Assembly (NCBI GenBank): GCA_963675365.2
Contig: CAXXVA010000003.1
Span: 1,302,001-1,366,000, forward strand
Direction of reading: 5' to 3'
From: CAXXOK01 sp963675365
Lineage (GTDB): Bacteria > Bacillota > Clostridia > Christensenellales > Aristaeellaceae
DNA length: 64,000 bases
The position numbers were made by a program, and so were the translations under genes. How positions within the stretch are numbered: position 1 is the first letter of the stretch; the number at the start of each line of letters is the position of its first letter. Below are positions 8,052-16,773 of the stretch, in pieces. Under the pieces are notes generated by a model that saw nothing but the letters and a program-made list of their open reading frames with translations, did no database searches and was not told the DNA's origin.

Positions 8052-8645
8052 ATGACGATACCTGTCAACCCACTGGTCATATTTCTTGCATCGATATTAA
8101 CCAGCAATATGATCTTGTCGAATTTTCTGGGCATGTGCTCCTATATCTCGATTTCCGGAGAGTATAAAACGGCGTCCAGCCTCGGCAAATCCGTTACCTT
8201 GGTCATGGTTTTTACCACGTTCATCAATTACTGGGTGTATAAATTGCTCATCGTCCCGCTGGGACTTGAATACCTGCAGTATATTCTGTTCATTATGATC
8301 ATCGCGGCTTCCGTACAAATCATCGAAATGGCGATGGACAGGCTGCTGCCGGATCTGCATGTGAAGCTTGGCATCTTTTTGCCGCTGATTACGGTGAACT
8401 GCGCAATCCTGGGCACAACGCTGTTCATGGTGATCAGAGATTACAGCTTTGTACAGTCTTTGCTGTTCGGTTTGGGCAGCGGAATCGGCTGGTGGCTGGC
8501 GATCAGCGCGCTGGCGGCGATCCGCGAGAAAATGGGCAAGACCAAACTGCCCAAAGGACTGGAAGGCCCCGGGATCGCATTTATCATCACGGGGATTATG
8601 GCGCTGGCATTTATCGGCTTTTCCGGTATTTTCTCCATAACCTGA
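8052..8645 (+). CDS. nqrE: Na+-NQR subunit E
   Basis: Partner of NqrD with about six transmembrane helices and 197 residues, normal for the family. 'FLGMCSYISIS', 'FLPLITVNCAILG' and 'GIGWWLAI' are NqrE/RnfA hallmarks, and C28 and C118 are the expected iron ligands. It starts 24 bp after nqrD with an AAAGGA ribosome binding site. Confidence 0.92.
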   Translation: MTIPVNPLVIFLASILTSNMILSNFLGMCSYISISGEYKTASSLGKSVTLVMVFTTFINYWVYKLLIVPLGLEYLQYILFIMIIAASVQIIEMAMDRLLPDLHVKLGIFLPLITVNCAILGTTLFMVIRDYSFVQSLLFGLGSGIGWWLAISALAAIREKMGKTKLPKGLEGPGIAFIITGIMALAFIGFSGIFSIT

Positions 8646-8664
8646 TTGTGAGGGATTAGCAACG

Positions 8665-9762
8665 ATGGTCATACTGACAACAGTATTGAGCGTAACATCG
8701 GTATCCGTTGTACTGGCATTCATTATTATTGTCGCGGAATACTTTTTTAACAATTACGGGGAATGCGAGATTGATATCAATCACGGAGAGAAAGTCATCA
8801 AGATTGAAGGCGGTTCTTCCCTGCTTTCCATTCTCGCAGGACAGAAAATTTTCATCCCCTCCGCATGCGGCGGAAAAGCAACCTGCGGATTGTGCAAGGT
8901 GCAGGTTTTGGAAGGCGCGGGTCCCCTGTTGCCAACGGAAGAACCCTATCTTACCGAAGATGAGCGCAAGGATAACTTCCGGCTGTCCTGTCAGGTCAAG
9001 GTCAAAAACAATATCCGGATCCTGATCCCGGACGAGCTTTTTAACATCAAAGAATTTATGACCAAAATCGAATCCATTACGCAACTGACACACGATATCA
9101 AAGGTTTCCGGTTCAAGCTGCCCGAAGGGGAATCCGTACATTTCAAAGCCGGGCAGTACATGCAGCTGTATACCAAGCCTTATGCCAAAATAAAGGAGAG
9201 CGTTTACCGCGCGTATTCGATTGCCAGCGTTCCCTCGGAACAAAATGTGATCGAGCTGATTATCCGCCTGGTGCCAGACGGCATCTGCACAACCTACGCG
9301 CATACGCAGCTGTCCGAGGGCGATCAGGCAACCCTCAGCGGCCCCTATGGCGATTTCTATCTGCGGGGCGACTGCAAAGAAATCATCATGATCGCAGGCG
9401 GTTCCGGTTTGGCGCCGATGAAATCCATGATTCTTGATATACTGGAAAAGAAAATCGATATAAAAATGAACTTCTTCTTCGGGGCCGTGACCAAGAAAGA
9501 CTTATATTATCTGGATTTCTTCCATGATCTGGCCGCAAACCATGAAAACCTGCGGTTCATACCGGCTTTATCCAAGCCTGCGCCGGAAGATAAATGGGAT
9601 GGCGAGGTCGGCCTGATTACCGAAGTCGTAGACCGTTTTATTGATAACGCATCGGAAATGGAAGGTTATCTTTGCGGCAGTCCCGGCATGATTGACGCCT
9701 GTCTGCGTGTTCTTGAGAAAAAAGGCATCAAGGAAGATAAAATATTCTACGATAAATTCTAG
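8665..9762 (+). CDS. nqrF: Na+-NQR subunit F (NADH dehydrogenase, 2Fe-2S/FAD)
   Basis: The NADH-oxidising subunit: an N-terminal transmembrane helix (residues 3-26), a plant-type 2Fe-2S domain with C68, C74, C77 and C109, a FAD-binding barrel with 'RAYS' (182-185) and a NADH-binding domain with 'GGSGLAP' (245-251) and 'CGSPGM'. At 365 residues it is somewhat shorter than typical NqrF (about 400). This subunit is specific to NQR; RNF uses RnfB and RnfC instead. It therefore marks the cluster as NQR-type even though NqrA is missing. Confidence 0.93.
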   Translation: MVILTTVLSVTSVSVVLAFIIIVAEYFFNNYGECEIDINHGEKVIKIEGGSSLLSILAGQKIFIPSACGGKATCGLCKVQVLEGAGPLLPTEEPYLTEDERKDNFRLSCQVKVKNNIRILIPDELFNIKEFMTKIESITQLTHDIKGFRFKLPEGESVHFKAGQYMQLYTKPYAKIKESVYRAYSIASVPSEQNVIELIIRLVPDGICTTYAHTQLSEGDQATLSGPYGDFYLRGDCKEIIMIAGGSGLAPMKSMILDILEKKIDIKMNFFFGAVTKKDLYYLDFFHDLAANHENLRFIPALSKPAPEDKWDGEVGLITEVVDRFIDNASEMEGYLCGSPGMIDACLRVLEKKGIKEDKIFYDKF

Positions 9763-9777
9763 TGAGGAGGCCGCAGC

Positions 9778-10236
9778 ATGAAACAGAGTCCCGAACTTGA
9801 GCTGATTCAGAAAAATATGATGCCCGGAGCATTGTCGGCACACGGCTTTATTGGGGAAGACAGCCGCAATTTAGCGGATATTATACTTGCCGACCTCAAC
9901 TCTCTTCAACGGATAGGGATCACGCAGGAGGCCCTGGCCGACAAGATGCAAGCGATGACCGATACCGGGCTGCAGGGCCTTGGGCGGCCGGTTTCTATGG
10001 ACAAATACTTCGAGATTGAGGTTGAAGATTATAAGGGAGAAATCCCCTGCCCCTTCAAAGACAACGTAAAGGCGAAAAAACGCCATACAAGCGTCAAGCG
10101 GCTTGATACCGGCGCCATGATCCGCTGGACGGATCTCAACATCCATATGATCCGGGAACATGGTTTTTTTGAGGGTTACGGAAGCCCCTACCGCCTCGAC
10201 CCTGCCGAACTGGCTCAATTTCTAAGTATGGTATAG
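9778..10236 (+). CDS. Conserved-looking protein of unknown function, last gene of nqr cluster
   Basis: A 152-residue soluble protein with no transmembrane helix and a strong GAGGAGG 9 nt before the ATG. It begins 15 bp after nqrF and precedes the operon terminator, so it is co-transcribed. It is acidic at the N-terminus ('SPELELIQKNMMPG') and has one cysteine (in 'IPCPFKDN') and a basic patch ('KAKKRHTSVKR'). I do not recognise the family. Its place suggests an accessory factor or soluble electron-transfer partner of the NQR-like complex, which is inference only. Confidence 0.75.
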   Translation: MKQSPELELIQKNMMPGALSAHGFIGEDSRNLADIILADLNSLQRIGITQEALADKMQAMTDTGLQGLGRPVSMDKYFEIEVEDYKGEIPCPFKDNVKAKKRHTSVKRLDTGAMIRWTDLNIHMIREHGFFEGYGSPYRLDPAELAQFLSMV

Positions 10237-10302
10237 AGAATATCCCATACCGTTACTGGCTGCTTTACTTCTGCACCGTATACTTTTATCTTCGCAATAC
10301 GT

Positions 10303-10330
10303 AAAAAGTCCCGATCCCTCGGGACTTTTT
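10303..10330. terminator. Bidirectional terminator (left repeat copy)
   Basis: A perfect 12-bp stem AAAAAGTCCCGA/TCGGGACTTTTT with a TCCC loop. It terminates the nqr cluster on the plus strand and, on the minus strand, is the natural terminator of the tRNA-Pro fragment beside it. The same terminator recurs at 41270. Confidence 0.9.
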
Positions 10331-10332
10331 GT

Positions 10333-10379
10333 TGGCCCGGGTGAAAGGATTTGAACCTTCAGCCTCTTGAACACAATTT
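10333..10379 (-). repeat. tRNA-Pro 3' half, left copy (attachment-site remnant)
   Basis: Read on the minus strand this is the 3' part of a tRNA: anticodon-stem 3' strand TTCAAG, T-arm GAAGG-TTCAAAT-CCTTT, acceptor strand CACCCGG, discriminator G and encoded CCA. The anticodon loop is mutated and the 5' half is absent. It is a direct repeat of 41300-41346 and continues through GCTACGAGAACGTA to 10391. Such tRNA 3' halves are what site-specific integration into tRNA genes leaves behind. Confidence 0.75.
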
Positions 10380-10411
10380 GCTACGAGAACGTATGTTATT
10401 ATTGAGTTTCA

Positions 10412-10776
10412 TCACGTTGTTCTCAAGTCTTCAAACGCTACTTTATTTTCGTTATAATAAGCTGACAGACCAAGTATACTTTTTACGCTAAATATGGATG
10501 AAGCAACTTTATATGCTTTATTCCATTGATCAAGAAACTGTCGTAGGCAGGAACACAGCCAAGTGTTCCTATCAATACCTTCGTGATGAGCGTATCCAAA
10601 ACTGATTTGGCAGGACTAGGTTTATCAGTGAACGTGTACACTGATTTGCGAATATCATCATAACAAGATTTTAGTTCATTCGACAATGACATCAAACATG
10701 TTGCGTTTAAATCGGATTCAGTTGTCTTGTCATACTGTTTTCCGAATTTGATGATTATCTCTATTTCATTTGCCAT
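10412..10776 (-). pseudogene. Remnant of an unknown gene, left copy
   Basis: A 97-codon frame from ATG at 10776 ('MANEIEIIIKFGKQ') reaches a stop at 10483, but a one-base shift near 10490 extends it as 'SVKSILGLSAYYNENKVAFEDLRTT' to a stop at 10412. 'VLIGTLGCVPAYDSF' is its most conserved-looking part. A second, differently damaged copy of the same family lies at 41514-41698 beside the other tRNA-Pro fragment; that copy carries the missing C-terminus after 'AFEDLRT'. Function unknown. Confidence 0.6.
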
Positions 10777-11103
10777 TGTGAAATTGATACAGGCCGAGAT
10801 AATCTGTTCGTAACAGCCTCAGGCTTGTTTCCAGCTCCCGCCGAAAATCCAACGGGGTCAGCGCCATTGTTTTTAACTCAATCACAACCCGTCCGAGAAG
10901 CTCCTGAAACGCGGTCGCCAGCTTTTCCTCGCTGTCGTTATACCAGCGAGCGGTATCAAAAAAACGGACGCCATGATTAAACGCTTCGTGTAGCAACGCG
11001 ACAGGTATTTCCTTGCCGATGCGATGCATTGGTAAGGGAATACCTGTTTTTTTGAGACCTCAATCTTCGTTTTCGCCAGCCGCACTTTCAGCATAGCATC
11101 CAT
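10769..11103 (-). pseudogene. Aldo/keto reductase fragment
   Basis: 'MLKVRLAKTKIEVSKK' and then, in another frame, 'LPMHRIGKE', 'GVRFFDTARWYNDSEEKLATA' and 'LRTDYLGLYQFHN' are the N-terminal third of an aldo/keto reductase. The D-T-A-R-W-Y stretch carries the catalytic Asp and Tyr. A frameshift with loss of a few codons lies near 11045. After 'QFHN' the homology stops at a junction with the unknown remnant at 10776, so about two thirds of the gene is missing. Confidence 0.8.
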
Positions 11104-11119
11104 ATCATTTCATCGTTGT

Positions 11120-13102
11120 CTACTCGGTAATGCTTCCATTCTTCCTGTAATCCCGCCATACGTTTTCAAACGTGTCATCCTCTACAGGCAGCGGGCGCAC
11201 CTTGCGCCAGACAAATGTGTTTTTTTCAGCCTCACGGGTGACTTCCTGCACCTCATCGCCGCGCTCCCCGTTATCGAGCGTAAAGGTAAAGCGATCCGGC
11301 AGGGCGGCGAAAGGTTTGGTTCCATTAGTATCCGTATACAGGGCACTCCCGCGGCTTTTGCCCCCGCTTGCGATATATTGCTGCATCGCGGAGAGATACA
11401 CATCCTGGCAGATCAGTATATCGCGCAGCCGAAATGCTGTGGATAGGCTGTCGCCGGCGTCCGTACGATATCCCGCAGGAAACTGGACAAGCAGCTTCCG
11501 CGTATTTTCCAGCACCTCCTGAATGCTCTCCGCATCCCGGAAAGCGCCACCTGCGCGGCTCATCTCGGATGTGATTGCTTCCCATGCGCTGTCAGGATTT
11601 TGAGACTGTTCCTGCGGTTCGTTCTGTGGCCGGGCAGATCGCAGCACACGCGCCATGGAAAGTATATCCTCCACCTGTCTGTTGGCAGACGCTAAAAAGT
11701 CGCTCATCGACAGCGGGTCTCCGCCGCGTCTGGCAGCAATATACTGCGCCGCCCGCGTACTGCCCACCTGCCCGGCGTTGAGCGCGCTGCCGCCGGGACG
11801 GTATACGCCGTGGCTTGCTGCGGCTTCGCCTGCGGCAAAGAATCCCTCCACATTTGTCTGCCACCAGCAGTTAATTCCTAAACCGCCATTATTGTGCTGG
11901 GCGCACAGAGCAATCTCCAGCAACTCATAGGTTAGGTCCACACCTTTGTCCCTGTAAAATGCCACCGCAGGGGCGTTCATGTATGCAAGACGTTCGATCG
12001 GGGTTCCAAAGCAAGCCCACGCGTGCTCCAAATACGTGTGCGCCTCATCCGAAAGCGCGGTATAATCAATATCCCCGCCGCAAGGATTCCGACTGAAATC
12101 CAGATAGACCTTCCTGCCCTTTTCCGTTTCCAGATAGACCAGGACGTCAATGATCGAGGACCCTTCGGCCATCTTTCGCACGTCGAATGGCCACTGGTAT
12201 CCCTTGAGGAATACCTTGGTCAGAAGGTTTCCCACGTCCGTAAAATAATCCAGCAGAAATTCGCGCTCGTCCCTCCCATCCGCATCAGTGGAAATAAAGC
12301 GAGGCAGCGCTTGCATATAGGTGCCGGATACATTCCATCGTGGATGCAACGAGGCCAGACCATACTGCCATTCCGTCAGGTTTTTACCGGTCACACCCGC
12401 CTCGAACGCCAGTCCGTTGGCCCCGTAATGACCATGCGGATATACGCTGTCACGGTACATGCCCGCCGGACCGCCCGTTGCGAAAATGATATTTTTGCAG
12501 TTGAACAGCGCAAACACGTCTTCCTTCGGTTTTGAAGTATCCAGGCAAAGCAACCCGATGGCGCGTTTCCCGTCGCTTAAAACACGAATCACCTGCATAT
12601 TGTCAAAGACACGAATACCCTTTCGCGCCACCGACGCTTCCAGACACTCCGTCATTTTTTTAGAGGTATAGGGGCCGACACTCGTCGCCCGGTTGCGCGG
12701 ATCATGATCGGTTTTATACCCGACATACTCGCCGTAGCGGTTATGCGGAAACGGAACGCCCGCCTCCACCAGCTTTAAAAAGCACTGTGTGGAGAGCGAC
12801 GCTTCACATAGCGCCAGATCGCCGTCCACGCATTGGCCGGAAAAGAGCGTTTCCGCCATTTCCCACACGCTGTCGGGCGTGTCTCCGGACAGGGTCAGCT
12901 TATAATAGGTTTGCTTGTCGCTGCCGCTGTTACGGGAGGTGCCCGCCAGTACATGCTCCGTCACCATGGCGATATCATGCTGCCCGTAAGCGTACAGCCG
13001 GTCCGCCGCATTGTAGCCCGCGGCACCCGTGCCGACAACCACTGTGTTCAGCGAATAAACCGGAAGTGAACATGCGCCTGCAGCCACGCGTTCTTCCCGC
13101 AT
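11120..13102 (-). CDS. Fumarate-reductase/aspartate-oxidase-type FAD flavoprotein
   Basis: A 660-residue flavoprotein with the N-terminal Rossmann motif 'VVVGTGAAGYNAA', a substrate-domain segment 'SGSDKQTYYKL', and the FrdA-type 'IIFATGGPAG' and 'GLGINCWWQTNVEGFFAAGEAA' FAD-closing segment. The family reduces or oxidises C=C bonds or oxidises amines; the substrate is unknown. I use ATG 13102 rather than 13108, because GGAGG then lies 6 nt upstream instead of touching the start codon. It is the last gene of the long minus-strand operon, 18 bp after the SDR gene. Confidence 0.85.
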   Translation of the reverse strand: MREERVAAGACSLPVYSLNTVVVGTGAAGYNAADRLYAYGQHDIAMVTEHVLAGTSRNSGSDKQTYYKLTLSGDTPDSVWEMAETLFSGQCVDGDLALCEASLSTQCFLKLVEAGVPFPHNRYGEYVGYKTDHDPRNRATSVGPYTSKKMTECLEASVARKGIRVFDNMQVIRVLSDGKRAIGLLCLDTSKPKEDVFALFNCKNIIFATGGPAGMYRDSVYPHGHYGANGLAFEAGVTGKNLTEWQYGLASLHPRWNVSGTYMQALPRFISTDADGRDEREFLLDYFTDVGNLLTKVFLKGYQWPFDVRKMAEGSSIIDVLVYLETEKGRKVYLDFSRNPCGGDIDYTALSDEAHTYLEHAWACFGTPIERLAYMNAPAVAFYRDKGVDLTYELLEIALCAQHNNGGLGINCWWQTNVEGFFAAGEAAASHGVYRPGGSALNAGQVGSTRAAQYIAARRGGDPLSMSDFLASANRQVEDILSMARVLRSARPQNEPQEQSQNPDSAWEAITSEMSRAGGAFRDAESIQEVLENTRKLLVQFPAGYRTDAGDSLSTAFRLRDILICQDVYLSAMQQYIASGGKSRGSALYTDTNGTKPFAALPDRFTFTLDNGERGDEVQEVTREAEKNTFVWRKVRPLPVEDDTFENVWRDYRKNGSITE

Positions 13103-13120
13103 CCGCATCCTCCTTTTGCA

Positions 13121-13888
13121 TTACAGCCGTTTGATATGAAATCCGCCGTCCACGTCGATATAGTTGCCTGTAGAGTACAAAAACCGTTCGCTCGCCAGTG
13201 CGGAAACCGCTCCGGCGACATCTTCGGGCGTACCCCAGCGCGCAATCGGAAAAAGGCCTTCTTTTATCAGGGCGTCGTAGCGTGCCTTGACACCGCTTGT
13301 CATGTCTGTGGCGATAACACCCGGGCGCACCTCATGCACCAGGATACCCTCTGCCGCCAGCCGGTCGGCAAAAAGCGTCGTCAGCATGGAAACCCCCGCC
13401 TTTGATACGCAGTATTCACCGCGGTTGGTGGACGATACGACAGACGAGCAAGAGCTGATGTTGATGATCGTTCCGCGCTTCTTGCCTTCCTGTTTCTGCG
13501 AGATCATTTGTTTGGCGACCAGCTGCGTTAAAAACATCGTGCCCTTGGTATTAATGCCGACGACACGATCCCAGCTTTCCTCCGTCATTTCCAGCAGGTC
13601 GTTGCGTTGCTTTGGCCCCACACCCGCGTTGTTCACCAGCAGATGAACCGCACCGAAGGTCTTCACGGTTTCGCTCACCAGCCGCTGTCTGTCCTCGGCT
13701 ATGCTGACGTTTCCTTTGACGTACAGTACCTGCGCGCCTTCCGCCTCAATCTCGCGTATATGATCCACGTATTCCTCAGCGTCCCGCGTAGCCAGAACGG
13801 CAATATTGTATCCATCTTTTGCCAGCTGCACGGCAATCGCAAGCCCGATGCCGCGGCTTGCGCCGGTAACGATGGCGGTCAATTTCAT
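13121..13888 (-). CDS. Short-chain dehydrogenase/reductase
   Basis: A classical NAD(P)-dependent SDR of 255 residues: 'TGASRGIG' cofactor motif near residue 8, 'NNAG' near 87, catalytic Ser in 'ISSCSS' and Y-x-x-x-K in 'YCVSK', with the C-terminal 'GNYIDVDGG'. It resembles 3-oxoacyl-ACP reductase/polyol dehydrogenase members, but context (alcohol dehydrogenase, OYE-like reductase, flavoprotein) points to a sugar or secondary-alcohol substrate. GAGGGGGG precedes the ATG. Confidence 0.9.
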   Translation of the reverse strand: MKLTAIVTGASRGIGLAIAVQLAKDGYNIAVLATRDAEEYVDHIREIEAEGAQVLYVKGNVSIAEDRQRLVSETVKTFGAVHLLVNNAGVGPKQRNDLLEMTEESWDRVVGINTKGTMFLTQLVAKQMISQKQEGKKRGTIINISSCSSVVSSTNRGEYCVSKAGVSMLTTLFADRLAAEGILVHEVRPGVIATDMTSGVKARYDALIKEGLFPIARWGTPEDVAGAVSALASERFLYSTGNYIDVDGGFHIKRL

Positions 13889-13908
13889 CCAGGGAGCCCC
13901 CCTCTTAT

Positions 13909-14943
13909 TTATGGTTTCAGTATCACCTTTACCGTATTTTGCGTACGATCAAGCGCCGTGGTAAGCGCTTGCTGGAGCTGATCCAGCGGGAACTGATGCG
14001 TGATTAGTTTCTCAAGTGCGATCTCCCGGGCAAATTGCATGGCAATGGGAAAGTCCCAGCAATAGCCTTGTGAGCCCTGCACGCGGATTTCGTTGGTGAC
14101 CAGTTTCATGACGGGAATGGTGATCTCCGGCTGTTCAAAAATACCGACCACCGTCGCCAGACCTTGTTTGCACACCAGGGTCATTGCCTGCACGAAGGTT
14201 TCTTGGCGTCCGACGCATTCCAGCACCCGGTCCACACCCTTGCCGCCGGTCCTCTGCCGGACGATCGTTTCCAAATCGCTCCCTTCCGCGAGGTTGACCG
14301 CACAGGTTGCGCCAAGCTCCCTGGCCATGTCCAACCGGAACTTGGAATAATCGGAAACGATCACGTCTGCCGCACCGGAATGCTTGCATAACGCCGCGGC
14401 CAGCAGCCCGATCGCACCTGCGCCGAGTACGAGTACCGTTTGCCCCATGCGCACGTCCGCGCGTCGCACCGCGTGCACGGCCACTGCCAGCGGCTCTATC
14501 AACGCTCCGGCTTCATAGCTGAGCGTATCCGGCAGCACAAATACACTGGACGCTTTGACGGTAATATAATCAGCCATCGCTCCATCGCCCTTGCGGTAGA
14601 TGAAGCTGAGCTTATCGCAGCTGCCGTATTCGCCATGCAGGCAGGCATCGCAGATGCCGCATGCCTCGCAGGGTTCCACTGTCACGCGGTCTCCGACGTG
14701 CAGATGCGTCACACCGCTGCCGACCGCCACAATGTCGCCGGAAAACTCATGCCCGATCGTCGCGGGCAGCGGTACGCTGGGGTGCTTAGCTTTGAAGATA
14801 TGCAGATCGCTGCCGCAAAGCGCGCTCGCCCGTACGGCGATGATCACGGAATCCTCTTTGGGCAGCGCTACGGTGCGCGTGAAAAAATCCGTTTGCCCTT
14901 CTGCAATCACGCGACCGACACGGCTGACCATAGAATCGCTCAT
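13909..14943 (-). CDS. Zinc-dependent alcohol/polyol dehydrogenase (MDR family)
   Basis: A 344-residue medium-chain dehydrogenase similar to sorbitol and threonine dehydrogenases. The catalytic zinc site is in 'CGSDLH' and 'GHEFSG', the structural zinc is bound by four cysteines in 'CEACGICDAC' and the following 'GSC', and NAD binds at 'VLGAGAIGLLA'. It oxidises a secondary hydroxyl of a polyol or sugar; exact substrate unknown. Its ATG overlaps the stop of the upstream OYE gene (ATGA). Confidence 0.9.
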   Translation of the reverse strand: MSDSMVSRVGRVIAEGQTDFFTRTVALPKEDSVIIAVRASALCGSDLHIFKAKHPSVPLPATIGHEFSGDIVAVGSGVTHLHVGDRVTVEPCEACGICDACLHGEYGSCDKLSFIYRKGDGAMADYITVKASSVFVLPDTLSYEAGALIEPLAVAVHAVRRADVRMGQTVLVLGAGAIGLLAAALCKHSGAADVIVSDYSKFRLDMARELGATCAVNLAEGSDLETIVRQRTGGKGVDRVLECVGRQETFVQAMTLVCKQGLATVVGIFEQPEITIPVMKLVTNEIRVQGSQGYCWDFPIAMQFAREIALEKLITHQFPLDQLQQALTTALDRTQNTVKVILKP

Positions 14944-16310
14944 TTCTTTTCCCTCGCTTCCGCCTCTTCATGGTATTGCTTATACAGCGGTGCGTAGATT
15001 TTTGCGTCGCGCATCACACAGCCCGCTCTGCCATGGTCGCGCATAATTTGCGTACATTTGGAGCAGGTCGTGCAACATAACTTGGGATCCATTCCTTTTC
15101 CCGACAGCACGTCGCGCGGCGCATCCGGATACGCAAAGGCGGAACGGCCAAGCCCCACCATACTGCAATGCCCCGCCGCGATATTCGCCGCGCCTGCATA
15201 GGGCAGATATTGCCTGAGCCATGAATAGCCGTTGCCCACGACCGGTATATCGCCGGCCTCCTGCTGAATGCGGCTGGAAAACGAAAACAGCCTAGCTACG
15301 CTTTCCAGAGGATGCTCGTCGGGAATCGGCACGCCGGAACTGGACTTGTCAAACGGACGCGTCACCTGCGGATAGATATAATAGGGATTGCCGGCGGAGT
15401 TGCTCAGCAAATCCACCCCAAGCCCCCGCAGCATCCTGATCAGCGCCATAGGCTCTGTGGGATCAAACTTCCAGAAATCCCGTGTATCCTCGCCGAATCC
15501 ATAGGGATACGGATGCGCGTCGAACACATTGAACCGGCAGGCGACAATAAAGTCCTTGCCGAGTTCCGTACGGATCGCCGTGATGGTATCGCGCAGAAAA
15601 CGGGTGCGGTTTTCAAAGCTGCCGCCGTATTTCCCTGGACGGGTATGGCTTGCCAACAGTTCGCTGAGCAGGTAGCGATGGCAGCTTTTCACGTCCACGC
15701 CATCGAAACCGGCCCCTTGCGCAAGCTTTGCCGATGCTACGTATTTTCCGATCAGATCGTCAAGATACGCGTCGGTTACCACAGGCGCGTCCGGCGCGAG
15801 CCCCACGCGGGGATCTAAAATCGGATCATGCTGCGGTATGATCGGCGCGAGTTTGTGCCCCACAGGCCGAGAATAACGCCCGGAATGCGTCAACTGCAGT
15901 ACGTTTACCGGTCGGTGCGCTGCGCCGTTGCGCCGGGCTGCTTCCGAGTTTGTCTTTTGCAGCAGCGCGGCAAAGTGTCCCTGGTTTCCCTTTGTAAGCA
16001 TCATCTGCAGCTCGTTGGCGCGCCCTTCTTCTACTACGGCACACGCTTCCCACCACAAAAGCCCGGCTCCGCCGCCCGCAAAGCGCATATAACGTCGTTC
16101 CACCAGCTCGCTGGGTGAACCGTCCGGATTACAATCACAGCCCTCCATCGGAAGCCCGGCAAACGAATTTGGCGTCGTTTTTCCGCCAATTTTTACCTGT
16201 TCCGCCAATGGGGACAAGTCCTCCGACAGCGCGATGTCGACGCCCAACGCGGTAATTTTGTCCCGCAGCGCTATGAGGGTTGGAAATTGGAATATTTCAT
16301 GGGAAGCCAT
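14940..16310 (-). CDS. Old-Yellow-Enzyme-type NADH:flavin oxidoreductase with Fe-S motif
   Basis: A 456-residue FMN TIM-barrel protein. 'QLTHSGRYS', 'GFDGVDVKSCHRYLLSELLASHTR' and 'ENRTRF' are OYE/2,4-dienoyl-CoA-reductase signatures. The C-terminal cysteines in 'CCTTCSKC' and 'AGC' suggest a 4Fe-4S cluster as in BaiCD and DienoylCoA reductase. Unlike those, it ends right after the cluster and lacks the FAD/NAD(P) module, so electrons must come from a partner, possibly the flavoprotein at 11.1-13.1 kb. It likely reduces an activated C=C bond. Confidence 0.85.
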   Translation of the reverse strand: MASHEIFQFPTLIALRDKITALGVDIALSEDLSPLAEQVKIGGKTTPNSFAGLPMEGCDCNPDGSPSELVERRYMRFAGGGAGLLWWEACAVVEEGRANELQMMLTKGNQGHFAALLQKTNSEAARRNGAAHRPVNVLQLTHSGRYSRPVGHKLAPIIPQHDPILDPRVGLAPDAPVVTDAYLDDLIGKYVASAKLAQGAGFDGVDVKSCHRYLLSELLASHTRPGKYGGSFENRTRFLRDTITAIRTELGKDFIVACRFNVFDAHPYPYGFGEDTRDFWKFDPTEPMALIRMLRGLGVDLLSNSAGNPYYIYPQVTRPFDKSSSGVPIPDEHPLESVARLFSFSSRIQQEAGDIPVVGNGYSWLRQYLPYAGAANIAAGHCSMVGLGRSAFAYPDAPRDVLSGKGMDPKLCCTTCSKCTQIMRDHGRAGCVMRDAKIYAPLYKQYHEEAEAREKK

Positions 16311-16331
16311 TGGAATTCCCCCCTTACTGAT

Positions 16332-16738
16332 CTATCGGATAGATTTGCGAATGATGAAATCGGTTTTGAGAATATCTACCTGCGGCGTCGCGAGATGCCC
16401 CGTTTTCTCCTTGTGCACAATTTGGCGAATCAGCTTTGTTGCTGCCAACTCGCCGATCTCGTACAGGAGCTGTGCCACGGCGGAAAGAGGCGGCTGTATC
16501 AGCGCGCGATCGTTGGAAAGTTCATGTTCTGAATGCTGGGCAGCATCTACGTGATTGTGCTGCTATACCCCGGCTGCGGGCTTTTGCCAGTTTATTTGGC
16601 AGGTAATCCAACAGCCGTACGGCGTCCATCACGCGCATCCGTGTGTTGAACGTTGACCAACGGTTTGTTGGGAAGAACGCGGGATACGGTGCCGGTGGAG
16701 GCTCCTGCTTTCTCCTCCACGTCTTTTAAACTGACCAC
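16332..16738 (-). pseudogene. Broken LacI-family regulator
   Basis: From GTG 16738 (GGGGAG upstream) the frame gives a clear LacI helix-turn-helix ('VVSLKDVEEKAGASTGTVSRVL'). A one-base shift after about codon 38 continues as 'RVMDAVRLLDYLPNKLA'. The sequence then jumps near 16550 to a LacI C-terminus ('LYEIGELAATKLIRQIVHKE', 'TDFIIRKSIR') ending at 16332. Most of the effector domain, roughly 600-700 bp, is deleted. It lies inside an operon of structural genes, so the original local control of this pathway appears to have been lost. Confidence 0.85.
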
Positions 16739-16773
16739 CGTCCTGCTCCCCTTCCAAGCTTCGTATATGCGGT

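Noticed and set aside
11120..16310. Bile-acid 7-dehydroxylation (bai) operon
   Set aside because: OYE-like, SDR and flavoprotein genes are reminiscent, but BaiB, BaiE, BaiF and BaiG counterparts are absent and the operon is headed by a sugar importer.
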